From Paraburkholderia xenovorans LB400 (GTDB taxonomy: Bacteria; Pseudomonadota; Gammaproteobacteria; Burkholderiales; Burkholderiaceae): a stretch of 64,000 nucleotides of DNA. The position numbers and the translations under genes are program-made. Shown here one piece after another: positions 50,701 through 59,641 of the stretch (position 1 is its first letter; each line of letters starts with the position of its first letter). Location of the stretch: contig NC_007952.1 of the NCBI RefSeq assembly GCF_000013645.1, positions 992,001 to 1,056,000 of the forward strand, in the 5' to 3' direction. The notes under the pieces were generated by a model. The model worked only from the letters and a program-made list of their open reading frames with translations. It did no database searches and was not told the origin of the DNA.

Positions 50701-51993
50701 TCAATCGATTCCGTGAAAAACCGCGTCGTCCGGACCGAGATAGACCGGCGGGCGCCACGCCGCATCGCGCATGGAATGCTGAACCAGTTTCTCCACGCCC
50801 AGCAGCACCGCGAAAATCGCCATGCGCACCGGAATGCCGTTGTCGGTCTGCCGGAAGATCGCCAGCCGTGAATCGTGGTTCAGGTCCACGCTCAGATCGT
50901 TCGCGCCGGGGCGGCTGTCGCGCGGCAGCGGGTGCATGATCAGCGTATCGACGCCGCACACGCTGTCCACCAGCGCCTGATTGATCTGGAAATCCGGCGT
51001 ATAGCCTTCGAACGATTCGTCGGTGAAGCGCTCTTTCTGGATGCGCGTGGCGTACACCACGTCGGCGCCGCGCAGGCCGGTGGACAGATCGTGAGTCTGC
51101 TCGATCACGTGGTCGTTGCGCGAAATCTGCTCGATGATATAGCCGGGCATTTCGAGCATGGGCGGCGAGATCAGCGTGAACTTGATGCCGCGGTAAAGCG
51201 CCAGCAATTTGACCAGCGAGTGCACGGTGCGCCCGTACTTCAGGTCGCCGACCAGCGCGATATGGGCGCCGTCGACGATCTTGCCGAGGCGCGAGAACTC
51301 ACGCTGAATGGTGTACAGATCGAGCAGCGCCTGGCTCGGGTGTTCGCCCGGCCCGTCGCCGCCGTTGATCACGGGCACATTGGTCGCGCGCGCGAATTCG
51401 GCCACCGAGCCTTGCTCCGGATGGCGGATTACCAGGGCGTCCACATAACCGCTCATCACGCGGCTGGTGTCGTAGATCGATTCGCCCTTGGCCATTGACG
51501 AAAACGTGAAACCGGTAGTGTCGCAAACTGAGCCGCCCAGCCGGCAGAACGCCGCGCCGAAGCTCACGCGGGTACGCGTGCTGGCTTCGAAGAACAGATT
51601 GCCGAGCACCGCGCCTTCCAGCACGCGGGAGATTTTGCGGCGCCGGGCGATCGGCTGCATGATGTCGGCCACGCGGAACAGCGCCTCCACCGAGTCGCGC
51701 GAGAATTGATCCACCGAGAGCAACTGCGGCTTGCCCTCGAAAAGCATCTGGCTCGCGAGCGACTGCGAGTCTACGCTCTGCGTATGTTTTTCGCCCGGCT
51801 CGCCGTGCACCACGATCTCCGACACGAAGCGCTCCACGATTTCCGGCATGGCCCGCGATTCCTGCGAGTCGTCCGGCAGGAGCCAGGTATCGAGCGCCCG
51901 GCGCGACACGCCGATGCGGCTCGCGAACGTGTCGCGCGTCATGTTCAGGCGGCGCATCGCGTCGCGTAGGAAGGCTTGTTGCGGGACGCTCAT
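50701..51993 (-). CDS. pyrB: Aspartate carbamoyltransferase with N-terminal helix-turn-helix-like extension
   Basis: The 430-residue protein condenses carbamoyl phosphate with aspartate, the committed step of pyrimidine synthesis. The catalytic part (from about residue 95) has FFEASTRTRVSFGAAF, SSMAKGES, GEHPSQALLD, GDLKYGRTVHSL, RIQKERF and MHPLPR, all normal ATCase active-site motifs. The first 90 residues are extra: RDAMRRLNMTRDTFASRIGVSRRALDTWLLPDD looks like an XRE-type helix-turn-helix. Plain ATCase chains are about 310 residues, so this is a long form. No pyrI or pyrC lies adjacent. The start at 51993 has only a distant AGG; an extended frame reaches 52071. Confidence 0.9.
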   Translation of the reverse strand: MSVPQQAFLRDAMRRLNMTRDTFASRIGVSRRALDTWLLPDDSQESRAMPEIVERFVSEIVVHGEPGEKHTQSVDSQSLASQMLFEGKPQLLSVDQFSRDSVEALFRVADIMQPIARRRKISRVLEGAVLGNLFFEASTRTRVSFGAAFCRLGGSVCDTTGFTFSSMAKGESIYDTSRVMSGYVDALVIRHPEQGSVAEFARATNVPVINGGDGPGEHPSQALLDLYTIQREFSRLGKIVDGAHIALVGDLKYGRTVHSLVKLLALYRGIKFTLISPPMLEMPGYIIEQISRNDHVIEQTHDLSTGLRGADVVYATRIQKERFTDESFEGYTPDFQINQALVDSVCGVDTLIMHPLPRDSRPGANDLSVDLNHDSRLAIFRQTDNGIPVRMAIFAVLLGVEKLVQHSMRDAAWRPPVYLGPDDAVFHGID

Positions 51994-52378
51994 GGAGGCA
52001 CCTGTCGGGAGGAGGGAGGGTGGTCGCGGTGTACGCTTTGCGTATATTAATTTCCCCGCGCCAGAAGTCAAGCGATTTTCACGACAGGCTTTGCCAGGCC
52101 GCGCCGGTCGCGGTTACACTGCGTCTCATGCACTCCGGCCCAACGTTCAGACTCTGCCCGTCCACCTTCACGCGTCTCGCTCATGCGAGCGTCGCGATCG
52201 CGCGCGCGAGTGATTCGAACGTCGGCGCCAAAGCCAAAAAACAGCCGCTCATCTGACCGGAGCACGCTGTTCCGTCAGATGCGACGGAGCAGCCGGTCAA
52301 CGCCCGCCTGGGCACTTTCCTGTCTTTCCTCCCTCGCACGCTGCACGGAATCGATACGGTCGTCATCGAGGTAAAGAC
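51994..52378. promoter_or_regulatory. Divergent control region between pyrB and dapA-like gene
   Basis: A 385-base gap without a supported gene. It holds a stem (52250-52281): CATCTGAC and GTCAGATG arms, continued by GGA/TCC after one bulged C, around a short loop, located about 100 bases before the dapA-like start, so it lies in the leader if transcription begins upstream of it. It may be an operator or a leader hairpin. Confidence 0.4.
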
Positions 52379-53302
52379 ATGTCTATTTTTTCGGGTATCT
52401 GGGTTCCGCTCATCACGCCTTTCGCCGACGGCGCCGTCGATCACGCCGCCTTGCGCGCACTGGTGCGCCGCTATGCCGGCGCGGGCATGGCCGGACTGGT
52501 CGCGCTCGGCACCACCGGCGAACCGGCCGCGCTCGATGCCGCCGAGCAGGACGCCGTGCTGGCGACGATTCTCGACGAAGCGCAGGCCGCCGCTCGCCAC
52601 TCGCATGACGCGCGGGCGCTGCCGGTGCTGGTCGGCGTGGCGGGCAATCACACGGCGAGCATGCGCGAGCGTATCGGGCAACTGAATCCGCTGCCGATAG
52701 CGGGTGTGCTGATGGCCGCGCCGTACTACATCCGGCCTTCGCAGGCCGGTATCGTCGATCACTTCACGGCGCTTGCCGATGCGAGCGCGAAGCCGGTCGT
52801 GCTGTACGACATTCCCTATCGAACCGGCGTGCGGCTCGAACTCGACACGCTGCTCGCACTCGCCGCGCATCCACGGATTCAGGCGGTGAAGGATTGCGCC
52901 GGTTCGCTCGACACCACCCTCGCGCTGATTCGCGATGGTCGCCTGCAAGTGCTTGCCGGCGAGGACATCAATATTTTCAACACCTTGTGTCTGGGCGGCA
53001 GCGGGGCGATTGCGGCGTCCGCGCATGTGCGGCCCGAGCGCTTTGTCGCGCTGTATCGCGCGCTCGCGGCGGGGCGGCTCGACGAAGGCCGGCGCATTTT
53101 TCACGCGCTCGCGCCGCTGATCCAGACGCTGTTCGCCGAGCCGAATCCGGCGCCCGTCAAGGCACTGCTGGCCGCGCAAGGGTTGATACGCGACGAACTG
53201 CGCATGCCGATGACGCGTGCCGGCGACGCGCTGCGCGAGCGGCTCGCCGCCTTGGCCGAACGCGAACGGAGCGAGGCGCGGGAGACCGAAGCATCGGTTT
53301 GA
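52379..53302 (+). CDS. dapA: Dihydrodipicolinate synthase family protein
   Basis: The 307-residue barrel has the aldolase features of the family: GTTGEPAAL (residues about 42-50), the Tyr in YDIPYRTGV and the Schiff-base Lys in AVKDCAG. These suit 4-hydroxy-tetrahydrodipicolinate synthase, the first step of lysine and diaminopimelate synthesis, though close relatives (N-acetylneuraminate lyase, ketodeoxyaldonate aldolases) share them. No other lys/dap genes lie nearby, which leaves the substrate open. The ATG at 52379 is preceded by GAGG at about ten bases. Divergent from pyrB. Confidence 0.88.
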   Translation: MSIFSGIWVPLITPFADGAVDHAALRALVRRYAGAGMAGLVALGTTGEPAALDAAEQDAVLATILDEAQAAARHSHDARALPVLVGVAGNHTASMRERIGQLNPLPIAGVLMAAPYYIRPSQAGIVDHFTALADASAKPVVLYDIPYRTGVRLELDTLLALAAHPRIQAVKDCAGSLDTTLALIRDGRLQVLAGEDINIFNTLCLGGSGAIAASAHVRPERFVALYRALAAGRLDEGRRIFHALAPLIQTLFAEPNPAPVKALLAAQGLIRDELRMPMTRAGDALRERLAALAERERSEARETEASV

Positions 53303-53654
53303 GCGGAGCGCGCATCGCGGAGGGTGCATGCGGGTGATGGCGCGGCGTGCCGGTCACGGCGCGTGGCAGATATACATTACCCGGTCTCCTCGTATTTGAG
53401 ATGATGCTTCGTGATGCCAGGTGATAATCAGCGCCCTCTGCCCATTATCACGGCCGGTGTACAGCCGGTCGATGCCATATGCAGTCAGTCCTGATGGCCG
53501 ATCTTCTGTTCCGCTCGCAATCGCGTGGTACGTGTCGCACATGTCACACATGGCGCACGTTCAGCGCGTTGAACGCGTTGCCCATTTCGAACACGCGCTC
53601 CGCCATGTTCGGGCGAGTGCGTTCAGCGAGCCCGTTGCGCGCGGGGTGCCGCTA
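53303..53654. promoter_or_regulatory. Intergenic region with an inverted repeat upstream of the M23 peptidase
   Basis: A 352-base gap before the likely M23 start. It has a perfect 8-base inverted repeat GTGATAAT (53421-53428) and ATTATCAC (53444-53451) separated by 15 bases, AT-rich against the surrounding GC-rich sequence, a typical operator form. An in-frame open stretch reaches back through here, so the protein could start upstream. Confidence 0.4.
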
Positions 53655-54641
53655 ATGGCTTCCGTATTTCGCGCCGGTAACCGGCTTGCCAGCGGCTCGG
53701 TCGGCTTCGTCACGCGCCGCACTGCGTTGACGCTGGCCTTGAGCGCGGCCGGCGGCGCGGCTGCGCTCGCACTCGGCGCGGGCTTTGCGCTCGGCACGCA
53801 CTGGCCGGTGCACGCCGCCCGGTCCGGTGAGCCAGCGACGGCTCACGTCGAGCACGACTATGCGATCGATCAGCTCGGCAAGCTGAATGCCTCGGTGGCG
53901 CAGATCGAGCCGCGCATCGCGCGCCTGAGCGCGCAGGTCGGCGACTTGCGCGATTTCGAAGCACGTCTGAACACGCCACGGTCGGCGCCGCGCGCGCCTG
54001 TCGTCTCTGCCACGCCGGCTGCGGCGCCCGCATCCGACGCGGCCGCCACCGACAGCGAAGACGAAGGCGAGGGTGGCCCTTCGCTGCCGCCGCTCCGCTG
54101 CAGTGAACTCGCGCCCGCGCTGAGCCGCCATGCCGACGCCGGGCGCACTGCCCAGCAACTGGATTGCATTGCCGCGACGCTGTCGGCGCTCGAACAGCAG
54201 ACCGCCAGTCACGCAGTCGCGTTCGCCGCCTTTCCCGGCCGCATGCCCGCCGACGGCGCGCGCTTCGGCTCGCCCTTCGGCAATCGCATCGATCCGTTCA
54301 CGCATCGTTTGAGCTTTCATCCGGGGCTCGATCTGGTCGCCAGAACCGGCACGCCGATTCTGGCGGCGGCCGGTGGCCGCGTGGTCTTCGCGGGCGAAAA
54401 ATCGGGTTATGGCAATGCGGTCGAAATCGATCACGGCAATGGCCTCATGACTCGCTATGGCCATGCGTCGCGCCTCGTCGTGCATGTCGGCGATCTGGTG
54501 CTGCCGCGCCAGTATATTGCCGACGTCGGCTCGACAGGCCGCTCCACGGGTCCGCATCTGCATTTCGAAGTGCTGGTCAACGGTGCGCCGGTCAATCCGG
54601 TTGCCTACCTCGCGCTTTTCTCGCCCGCGCCTCATGGCTGA
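53655..54641 (+). CDS. M23-family peptidoglycan metallopeptidase
   Basis: The product is an M23 (LytM-type) zinc endopeptidase of about 328 residues anchored by an N-terminal membrane segment (RRTALTLALSAAGGAAALALGAGFALG), with a coiled-coil stretch (QIEPRIARLSAQVGDLRDFEARL) and a C-terminal domain with HPGLDLVARTGTPILAAAGGRVVF, YGHASR and the HLHFEV motif. His in HPGLD, Asp in the same segment and His in HLHFE should bind zinc, so it is probably an active peptidase or regulator of cell-wall cleavage. It overlaps the next gene by eight bases. M23 genes beside bactofilins are a recurring pattern in proteobacteria. Confidence 0.87.
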   Translation: MASVFRAGNRLASGSVGFVTRRTALTLALSAAGGAAALALGAGFALGTHWPVHAARSGEPATAHVEHDYAIDQLGKLNASVAQIEPRIARLSAQVGDLRDFEARLNTPRSAPRAPVVSATPAAAPASDAAATDSEDEGEGGPSLPPLRCSELAPALSRHADAGRTAQQLDCIAATLSALEQQTASHAVAFAAFPGRMPADGARFGSPFGNRIDPFTHRLSFHPGLDLVARTGTPILAAAGGRVVFAGEKSGYGNAVEIDHGNGLMTRYGHASRLVVHVGDLVLPRQYIADVGSTGRSTGPHLHFEVLVNGAPVNPVAYLALFSPAPHG

Positions 54642-55032
54642 CCGACGTTTTCCGCGCAATGCGGGCCGCCTGAGTCACCGCGCGTACACGCTTCGGCCGG
54701 TGCGTTCGCTGGGCTTTCGCGTGGCGGTGTGGGTCCTGGCATGCGTGCTGTGCGCCTGCGCGGGTGCGGCCGGCCTGGCGGCCTGGTACGCGAAGCGCGC
54801 AGGCACGCCGCTCGCGCCGTGCAACGCCGCGCCCGTCGACAGGAGCGCCCAGCAGATCGAGTTGACGCGCGCGCGGCTTGCGCTGGCGGAAGAATCGGCG
54901 GCGCGCGCCGCGGTGCAGAAAACGGCGGACGGCGCCGCAGCCGAGGTTGCGCGGCTCAACGCGGAGTTGCAATTTCTGCACGGCCAGAGCAAGGGCCGGC
55001 CGCCGGCACAGAGCGAAGCCGAGGGCCGCTGA
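54634..55032 (+). CDS. Small membrane-anchored coiled-coil protein
   Basis: The 132-residue protein has one membrane segment (FRVAVWVLACVLCACAGAAGLAAWYA, about residues 29-54) followed by a heptad-rich helix (QQIELTRARLALAEESAARAAVQKTADGAAAEVARLNAELQFL). Its ATG lies within the last codons of the M23 gene (ATGGCTGA, eight-base overlap), showing translational coupling. I do not recognise a named family. Its place between M23 peptidase and bactofilin suggests that it tethers or links the two. Confidence 0.8.
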   Translation: MADRRFPRNAGRLSHRAYTLRPVRSLGFRVAVWVLACVLCACAGAAGLAAWYAKRAGTPLAPCNAAPVDRSAQQIELTRARLALAEESAARAAVQKTADGAAAEVARLNAELQFLHGQSKGRPPAQSEAEGR

Positions 55033-55159
55033 TCGTTCCCGGCCTAAGCGAACCTCTCACGTCACCGGGTCACGACAACCACCAGACGCACCAGCCACAC
55101 CCGGTTCGACGCCGCGCCCAGCATCGCGCGATGCCCCTTTCCATTCACAAGAGATTGCT

Positions 55160-55606
55160 ATGTTCAACAAGAAAAAAACCGCCGGCATCCAGCAGACCAA
55201 GCTCGCCACCCTGGTCGCCCACGACGTGCGGATCACCGGCGACCTTCAGTTCAGCAACGGCCTGCGCATGGACGGCCACGTCACCGGCAACGTCAGCGGC
55301 GAGCCGGGCGGCCAGACGCTGCTGGTATTGAGCGATCGCGGTTCGATCGAGGGCAACGTGCACGGCTACGACGTGGTGGTCAACGGCAGGATCGTCGGCG
55401 ACGTGATTGCCGATCACTTCGTCGAGTTGCAGAGCAACGCGCATGTGACGGGCAACATCTACTATCAGCAGTTGCGCATGGATTGCGGCGCCTCGGTGGA
55501 CGGCAAGCTCACCAAACGGGACGCCGCGCAGGCGGCGACGCCGCATCTGGTGTCGGTGGCGGACAGCGCGTTCGACAGCGCGTTCGACGAGCGCAAGGCC
55601 GGCTAG
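55160..55606 (+). CDS. Bactofilin (polymer-forming cytoskeletal protein)
   Basis: The 148-residue protein has the bactofilin right-handed beta-helix repeat: ITGDLQFSNGLRMDGHVTGNV, SIEGNVHGYDVVVNGRIVGDV and NAHVTGNIYYQQLRMDCGASVDGKL, flanked by short disordered ends starting MFNKKK. Bactofilins polymerise without nucleotide and recruit cell-wall enzymes, usually M23 peptidases such as its neighbour at 53655. The gene lies 127 bases after the coiled-coil gene. Ribosome binding site is weak (GAGA). Confidence 0.93.
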   Translation: MFNKKKTAGIQQTKLATLVAHDVRITGDLQFSNGLRMDGHVTGNVSGEPGGQTLLVLSDRGSIEGNVHGYDVVVNGRIVGDVIADHFVELQSNAHVTGNIYYQQLRMDCGASVDGKLTKRDAAQAATPHLVSVADSAFDSAFDERKAG

Positions 55607-55622
55607 GCGGCCTCGCGGCGTC

Positions 55623-56429
55623 TCAGACGGGGCCCGGCAGCGACTGGCGCTGCGTCGGCGTGTCATGGCCGAGCGCGTCGCCGCGCGCGGGCCGCGCATC
55701 GCGTTCCGCGCGCAGGGCCCGCGTTGTGGCGAGACGTTCCACGGCATTGCGATCGAGCGTGGCGAGCATGTTCATTTCGACCATCTGCAGCTTGAAAGCG
55801 AGCACGATCAGGCCGCTCGCCAGCAGCAGGTCGCCCGCGAACACGACCGCATAAAGCGCCGACGTATGCCGCGGATTGCCGAGCAGCAGCGACACATTGG
55901 TGCGATCGAGCAGCACGAGCAGGAGCGGCACGATCGCGTTGAGCGTGGCGATCGTGCCGCCGATCATTGCGATCAGGCGAGCGGCCCCGAGTTGCGGGCG
56001 GCGCCGGCGGCACACTTCATACAGCGTGGCGGCGCGAAGCGGCAGAAAAAACAGCACAAGCAGGCCGGCGCGCAACACGAGCGGCGCCTTGAGCAACAGC
56101 GCGCAGGTGTACAGCGCGCAGAATACGGCTGTGCCGGCAAGGCCGGCACGCCACGGCGCGGTCAAGCCGAACAGCTTGCGCGTGCCGGCCCAGATCAGCA
56201 TGCGGCTTTGCAGCGCAAGCGTCGCGGTGGCGATCAGCAGCACGTCGTAATTCCACCTGAAATGCAGGGCGAAGCAGGCCGAAGACGCAGCCAGCAGATA
56301 GAAACCGACCGACCAGAAGCGGAACGCGACGACGCGCGTGAACATATGCGACAGCGCCGTTGTAATAAGGGCACAGCATAAAAACGTGATCAGCCACAAC
56401 GAAATAAACGTCGCTACGTCGAATTTCAT
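55623..56429 (-). CDS. Multi-pass inner-membrane protein of unknown function
   Basis: The 268-residue protein has about seven hydrophobic segments, TM1 at residues 8-28, then regularly through about residue 215, and an Arg-rich cytoplasmic tail. The layout resembles the membrane sensory part of GGDEF proteins from Burkholderiales but the GGDEF domain is absent. It lies directly upstream of the MHYT-GGDEF-EAL gene in position but is transcribed after it on the same strand, 122 bases downstream. Whether it is a stand-alone sensor partner of that enzyme is a guess. Confidence 0.75.
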   Translation of the reverse strand: MKFDVATFISLWLITFLCCALITTALSHMFTRVVAFRFWSVGFYLLAASSACFALHFRWNYDVLLIATATLALQSRMLIWAGTRKLFGLTAPWRAGLAGTAVFCALYTCALLLKAPLVLRAGLLVLFFLPLRAATLYEVCRRRRPQLGAARLIAMIGGTIATLNAIVPLLLVLLDRTNVSLLLGNPRHTSALYAVVFAGDLLLASGLIVLAFKLQMVEMNMLATLDRNAVERLATTRALRAERDARPARGDALGHDTPTQRQSLPGPV

Positions 56430-56551
56430 GAACTCTCCAACCCCGGAGCCGCCTGTTATTGTTCATTTGTAATTCGCGATCCGCCGTGGAGGGCGGCACG
56501 CGGCGCGGCTGACAGCAATGCCGCGCTGCACGCTTCAGAAGATCGCGACGC

Positions 56552-58621
56552 TCACGCAGCTACCATTCTCTCTCGCAGCAGATTGCCGAAGTCGTCGGCG
56601 CTGAGCGGCTTGCCGAGCAGGAACCCCTGCATTTCATCGCACATCATGGTTCTGAGCATGTCGAGTTGCGATTCCGTTTCGACACCCTCGGCCACCACGT
56701 CCATTTCCAGCGAATGCGCGAGCGCGATGATCGCCGATACGATCGCGCTGCCTTCCGGGCCATGCACGTCGAGACCGTTGGTGAAGAAGCGGTCGATCTT
56801 CAGTTGCTTTACGCGAAAGCGTTGCAGATAGGCGAGGCTCGAATAGCCGGTGCCGAAGTCGTCGATCGCGATCTCGAAGCCGCACGCCTGGAACTGGCGG
56901 ATCATCTCGATGGTTTTGGGGGCATCCTGCATCGCCACGGTTTCGGTGATCTCGAACATGATCTGCTCGCATTGCACGCCTTCGGCCTGGACGATCTCGA
57001 GCATGCTCGCGACGAGGTTCGGCTGCAGCATCTGGCGCGGCGACAGGTTGACCGCTACTTTCATCGAAGGCAGGCCTTGCGAGATCCAGCGGCGAATCTG
57101 CCGGCACGTTTCGCGCACGACCCAGTAGCCGATCTGCACGATCTGTCCCGAGCGCTCGGCAATCGGAATGAATTCGAGCGGCGCCAGATCGCCGAGTTGC
57201 GGATGATGCAGACGGATCAGCGCTTCGGCGCCGGCCAGCGATTCGCCGCCGCCGTGAAACTTCGGCTGGAAGTGCAGCGAAAACTGGCCGGCGGCGAGCG
57301 CGTCGTGCAGCGCGTTCTGAATCTGCAGCGTGCGCATGGCCGCCTCGTTCATGCTGCGCTCGAAGAAGCGATAGGTGCTGCGGCCCGCGCGTTTGGCTTC
57401 GTACATGGCCGCGTCCGCGTTTTTCAGCAGGCTGTCGACCGTGTCGCCGTCGTGCGGAAAGAGTGCGATGCCGATGCTCGGCATGACCTGTAGCGGCTGG
57501 GAGTCGGTCCACATGCCCATGCGCATCCGCTCGAGCACACCCTCCGCCAGCGCGCCGGCGTCTTCGCGCGAACCGAGGTCTTCGGCCAGCACCACGAATT
57601 CGTCGCCGCCCAGCCGCGCCACGGTGTCGCTCGCGCGCACGCACAGCAGCAGGCGCTGCGCGAACGCGGTCAGCACCTGGTCGCCGGCCGAGTGGCCGAG
57701 CGAATCATTGATCGTCTTGAAGCCGTCGAGGTCCATGAAGAGGACCGCGCACAGCGAGCGCTGCCGTTGCGCGCGATGGATCGCGTGTTCGATGCGCTCC
57801 GTCAGCGTGGCGCGGTTCGGCAGACCGGTCAGACTGTCGAGCGTGGCGAGCCGCACGATCTGGCCGTTCAGGTTCGACACCGCGCCGACCAGAAAGGTGG
57901 TGCGCGCATCGAAACGCGACAGTATCAGCGTGACGATCAGAATGGCAAAGGTGAACAGGATCACCGAAGTTGCGAGCCACGTGGTGTTGACGCCGTTGGC
58001 CGCACCGCACACGGCACCGGGCGAAAACCCGGCGGCGGCCATGCCGGCGTAATGCATGCCGCTGATCGCGACGCCCATTACCAGTGCCGCGGCCAGACGC
58101 TTGCGCACCACGTGGCGTGCGTCGTCGTCGCTGAGCGCGCGCGCGAGCCACAGCGCGGCGCTCGACGCGCCGATCGCGATCGCGAGCGAGCCGGCGAACC
58201 ATGCCGGCTGATACACGATGCCGGGTGTCATCTGCATCGCGGCCATGCCGACGTAGTGCATGCCGGCAATGCCGCATCCCATCACTGCGCCCCCGGCCAG
58301 CAGCCGGGTCGCGGTCAGTTTTTCGCGAGTCGTGATGTGCAGCGCCAGATACGAAGCAGCGATCGCGAGTCCGAGCGAAGCGGCGGTTGTCGCGAAGTCG
58401 TAACCGAGCGGAATCGGCAGCGAAAAGGCGAGCATCGCAATGAAGTGCATCGACCAGATGCCGACGCCGAGTGCCGCGGCGCCGCCCAGGCGCCAGACAT
58501 GCCGCAGACGCGGCGATGCCAGCAGGAAAATGCGGCCGGTCAGGTCGAGCGCGGTGTACGACGCGAGCGTCGCGACGACGAATGAAATGACCACCAGCCA
58601 AAGGTTGTATGAGCTCTGCAT
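56552..58621 (-). CDS. MHYT-GGDEF-EAL bifunctional diguanylate cyclase/phosphodiesterase
   Basis: The 689-residue protein starts with an MHYT membrane sensor of seven segments; the motif recurs as SMHFIAM (58), GMHYVGM (121) and GMHYAGM (189), proposed to bind metal and sense CO, NO or O2. It is followed by a GGDEF domain with intact RLGGDEF at residues 338-342, and an EAL domain with GAEALIR (466-468), DDFGTGYSS and QGFLLG all intact. Both cyclase and phosphodiesterase activities for c-di-GMP therefore remain possible. It lies next to a degenerate EAL protein at 60406 and a multi-pass membrane protein, forming a small c-di-GMP neighbourhood. Confidence 0.93.
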   Translation of the reverse strand: MQSSYNLWLVVISFVVATLASYTALDLTGRIFLLASPRLRHVWRLGGAAALGVGIWSMHFIAMLAFSLPIPLGYDFATTAASLGLAIAASYLALHITTREKLTATRLLAGGAVMGCGIAGMHYVGMAAMQMTPGIVYQPAWFAGSLAIAIGASSAALWLARALSDDDARHVVRKRLAAALVMGVAISGMHYAGMAAAGFSPGAVCGAANGVNTTWLATSVILFTFAILIVTLILSRFDARTTFLVGAVSNLNGQIVRLATLDSLTGLPNRATLTERIEHAIHRAQRQRSLCAVLFMDLDGFKTINDSLGHSAGDQVLTAFAQRLLLCVRASDTVARLGGDEFVVLAEDLGSREDAGALAEGVLERMRMGMWTDSQPLQVMPSIGIALFPHDGDTVDSLLKNADAAMYEAKRAGRSTYRFFERSMNEAAMRTLQIQNALHDALAAGQFSLHFQPKFHGGGESLAGAEALIRLHHPQLGDLAPLEFIPIAERSGQIVQIGYWVVRETCRQIRRWISQGLPSMKVAVNLSPRQMLQPNLVASMLEIVQAEGVQCEQIMFEITETVAMQDAPKTIEMIRQFQACGFEIAIDDFGTGYSSLAYLQRFRVKQLKIDRFFTNGLDVHGPEGSAIVSAIIALAHSLEMDVVAEGVETESQLDMLRTMMCDEMQGFLLGKPLSADDFGNLLRERMVAA

Positions 58622-59211
58622 GTTTAGTCCAACCGCCAGAAGGGAAGCGGCTCAACTGGTTATCGACCGTTCGGGGGATTTATTTAATCCGTTTTCAAGT
58701 CATTCGGCGGCGCGTGCCGTTCGTGTCGGGGTGAACCGCTGTCGAGGCAGCCGGTTATGCCGCCGCCAGTCAATTCGACGAAAGACGTTTTTCTGCAACG
58801 CGAGTCTGCTTGCCCGAAATCAATCCAGGTGCGTGTCCGGTAGTGCTGCATCGATCGAAAACGACCGTTTGGAACCGGTGACCGGATAGTTGGCACTCCA
58901 TTTGGTCTACCGGGTGGTGTTCAGGCTGAAAGTCACTTCCAGGCGGTGGGACCCTTTTGTTTTATTCTTTGTGTCGTAATGCCCGATTCGTATCCGGTCC
59001 GTAATTTTTACATATGCCGCGTTTCAGATCGACATTGATTTAAAGCGTACCGGCCGGAAAATTTTAATAGCATGGATTGCAGATGGTTACGGCGTAACCG
59101 ATTCGGTCATCTTCAGGAACGTTCTCTGCTGCCGATAGACCTGTCACAGAAACGCGCCTGAATACCGTCATGGGTTAGCAGGAACAGGATCCACTGCCGG
59201 AGACGCCTCGC
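58622..59211. other. Non-coding region, AT-richer than its surroundings
   Basis: A 590-base stretch with no supported gene. It has runs such as TTTTGTTTTATTC near 58952 and AAAATTTTAATAG near 59057, and composition shifts towards AT from about 58950. It may hold promoters for the divergent cyclase gene and the small gene at 59212. Nothing else is visible. Confidence 0.4.
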
Positions 59212-59529
59212 ATGGGAATATCGAACGCTGAAAAGCAGCGCCGATTCAGGGCGCGCAATCTCGGGGCTGGTGGCAGCTACGAACGGTTGACCGCGGTAAT
59301 TCCGATAGCTACGAAGCGACAGCTGGAAAGGCTCGCAAGCCATTACAGCTGCACGTTGGCGGGGATGATCGGCATGCTGGTTCATGAGCGGACGGTGTGC
59401 CTGCTGAATTCCCTGAGCGAAGTCGAGCAGGAGGAATTTTACAGTGAAACACCGGTTCATAAGCGGCGGCAGAGCGACCAATCGCTATGTGACACAAACA
59501 ATTGTTGTGACTGCAATGACAAATCGTAA
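59212..59529 (+). CDS. Small unknown protein, possible replication-regulator-like DNA-binding protein
   Basis: The 105-residue protein has NAEKQRRFRARN near the start and LERLASHYSCTLAGMIGMLVHERT, an arrangement resembling short plasmid replication-control (RepA2/CopB-like) proteins that dimerise and bind DNA, although the likeness is faint. The C-terminal 25 residues are Cys-rich (CDTNNCCDC). The start at 59212 has GGAG nine bases upstream. Composition is less GC-biased than neighbours, which fits transfer from elsewhere. Function not assigned. Confidence 0.6.
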   Translation: MGISNAEKQRRFRARNLGAGGSYERLTAVIPIATKRQLERLASHYSCTLAGMIGMLVHERTVCLLNSLSEVEQEEFYSETPVHKRRQSDQSLCDTNNCCDCNDKS

Positions 59530-59641
59530 AGAAATTGAGCCATATCGATCTCACCGGCAATCGTCTAAATTGATCGAACTATTTCTCGATATTTTCGTGA
59601 AAATCGGCAAGAAAGCATGACTTGATTGTGGAGAAATTTGG

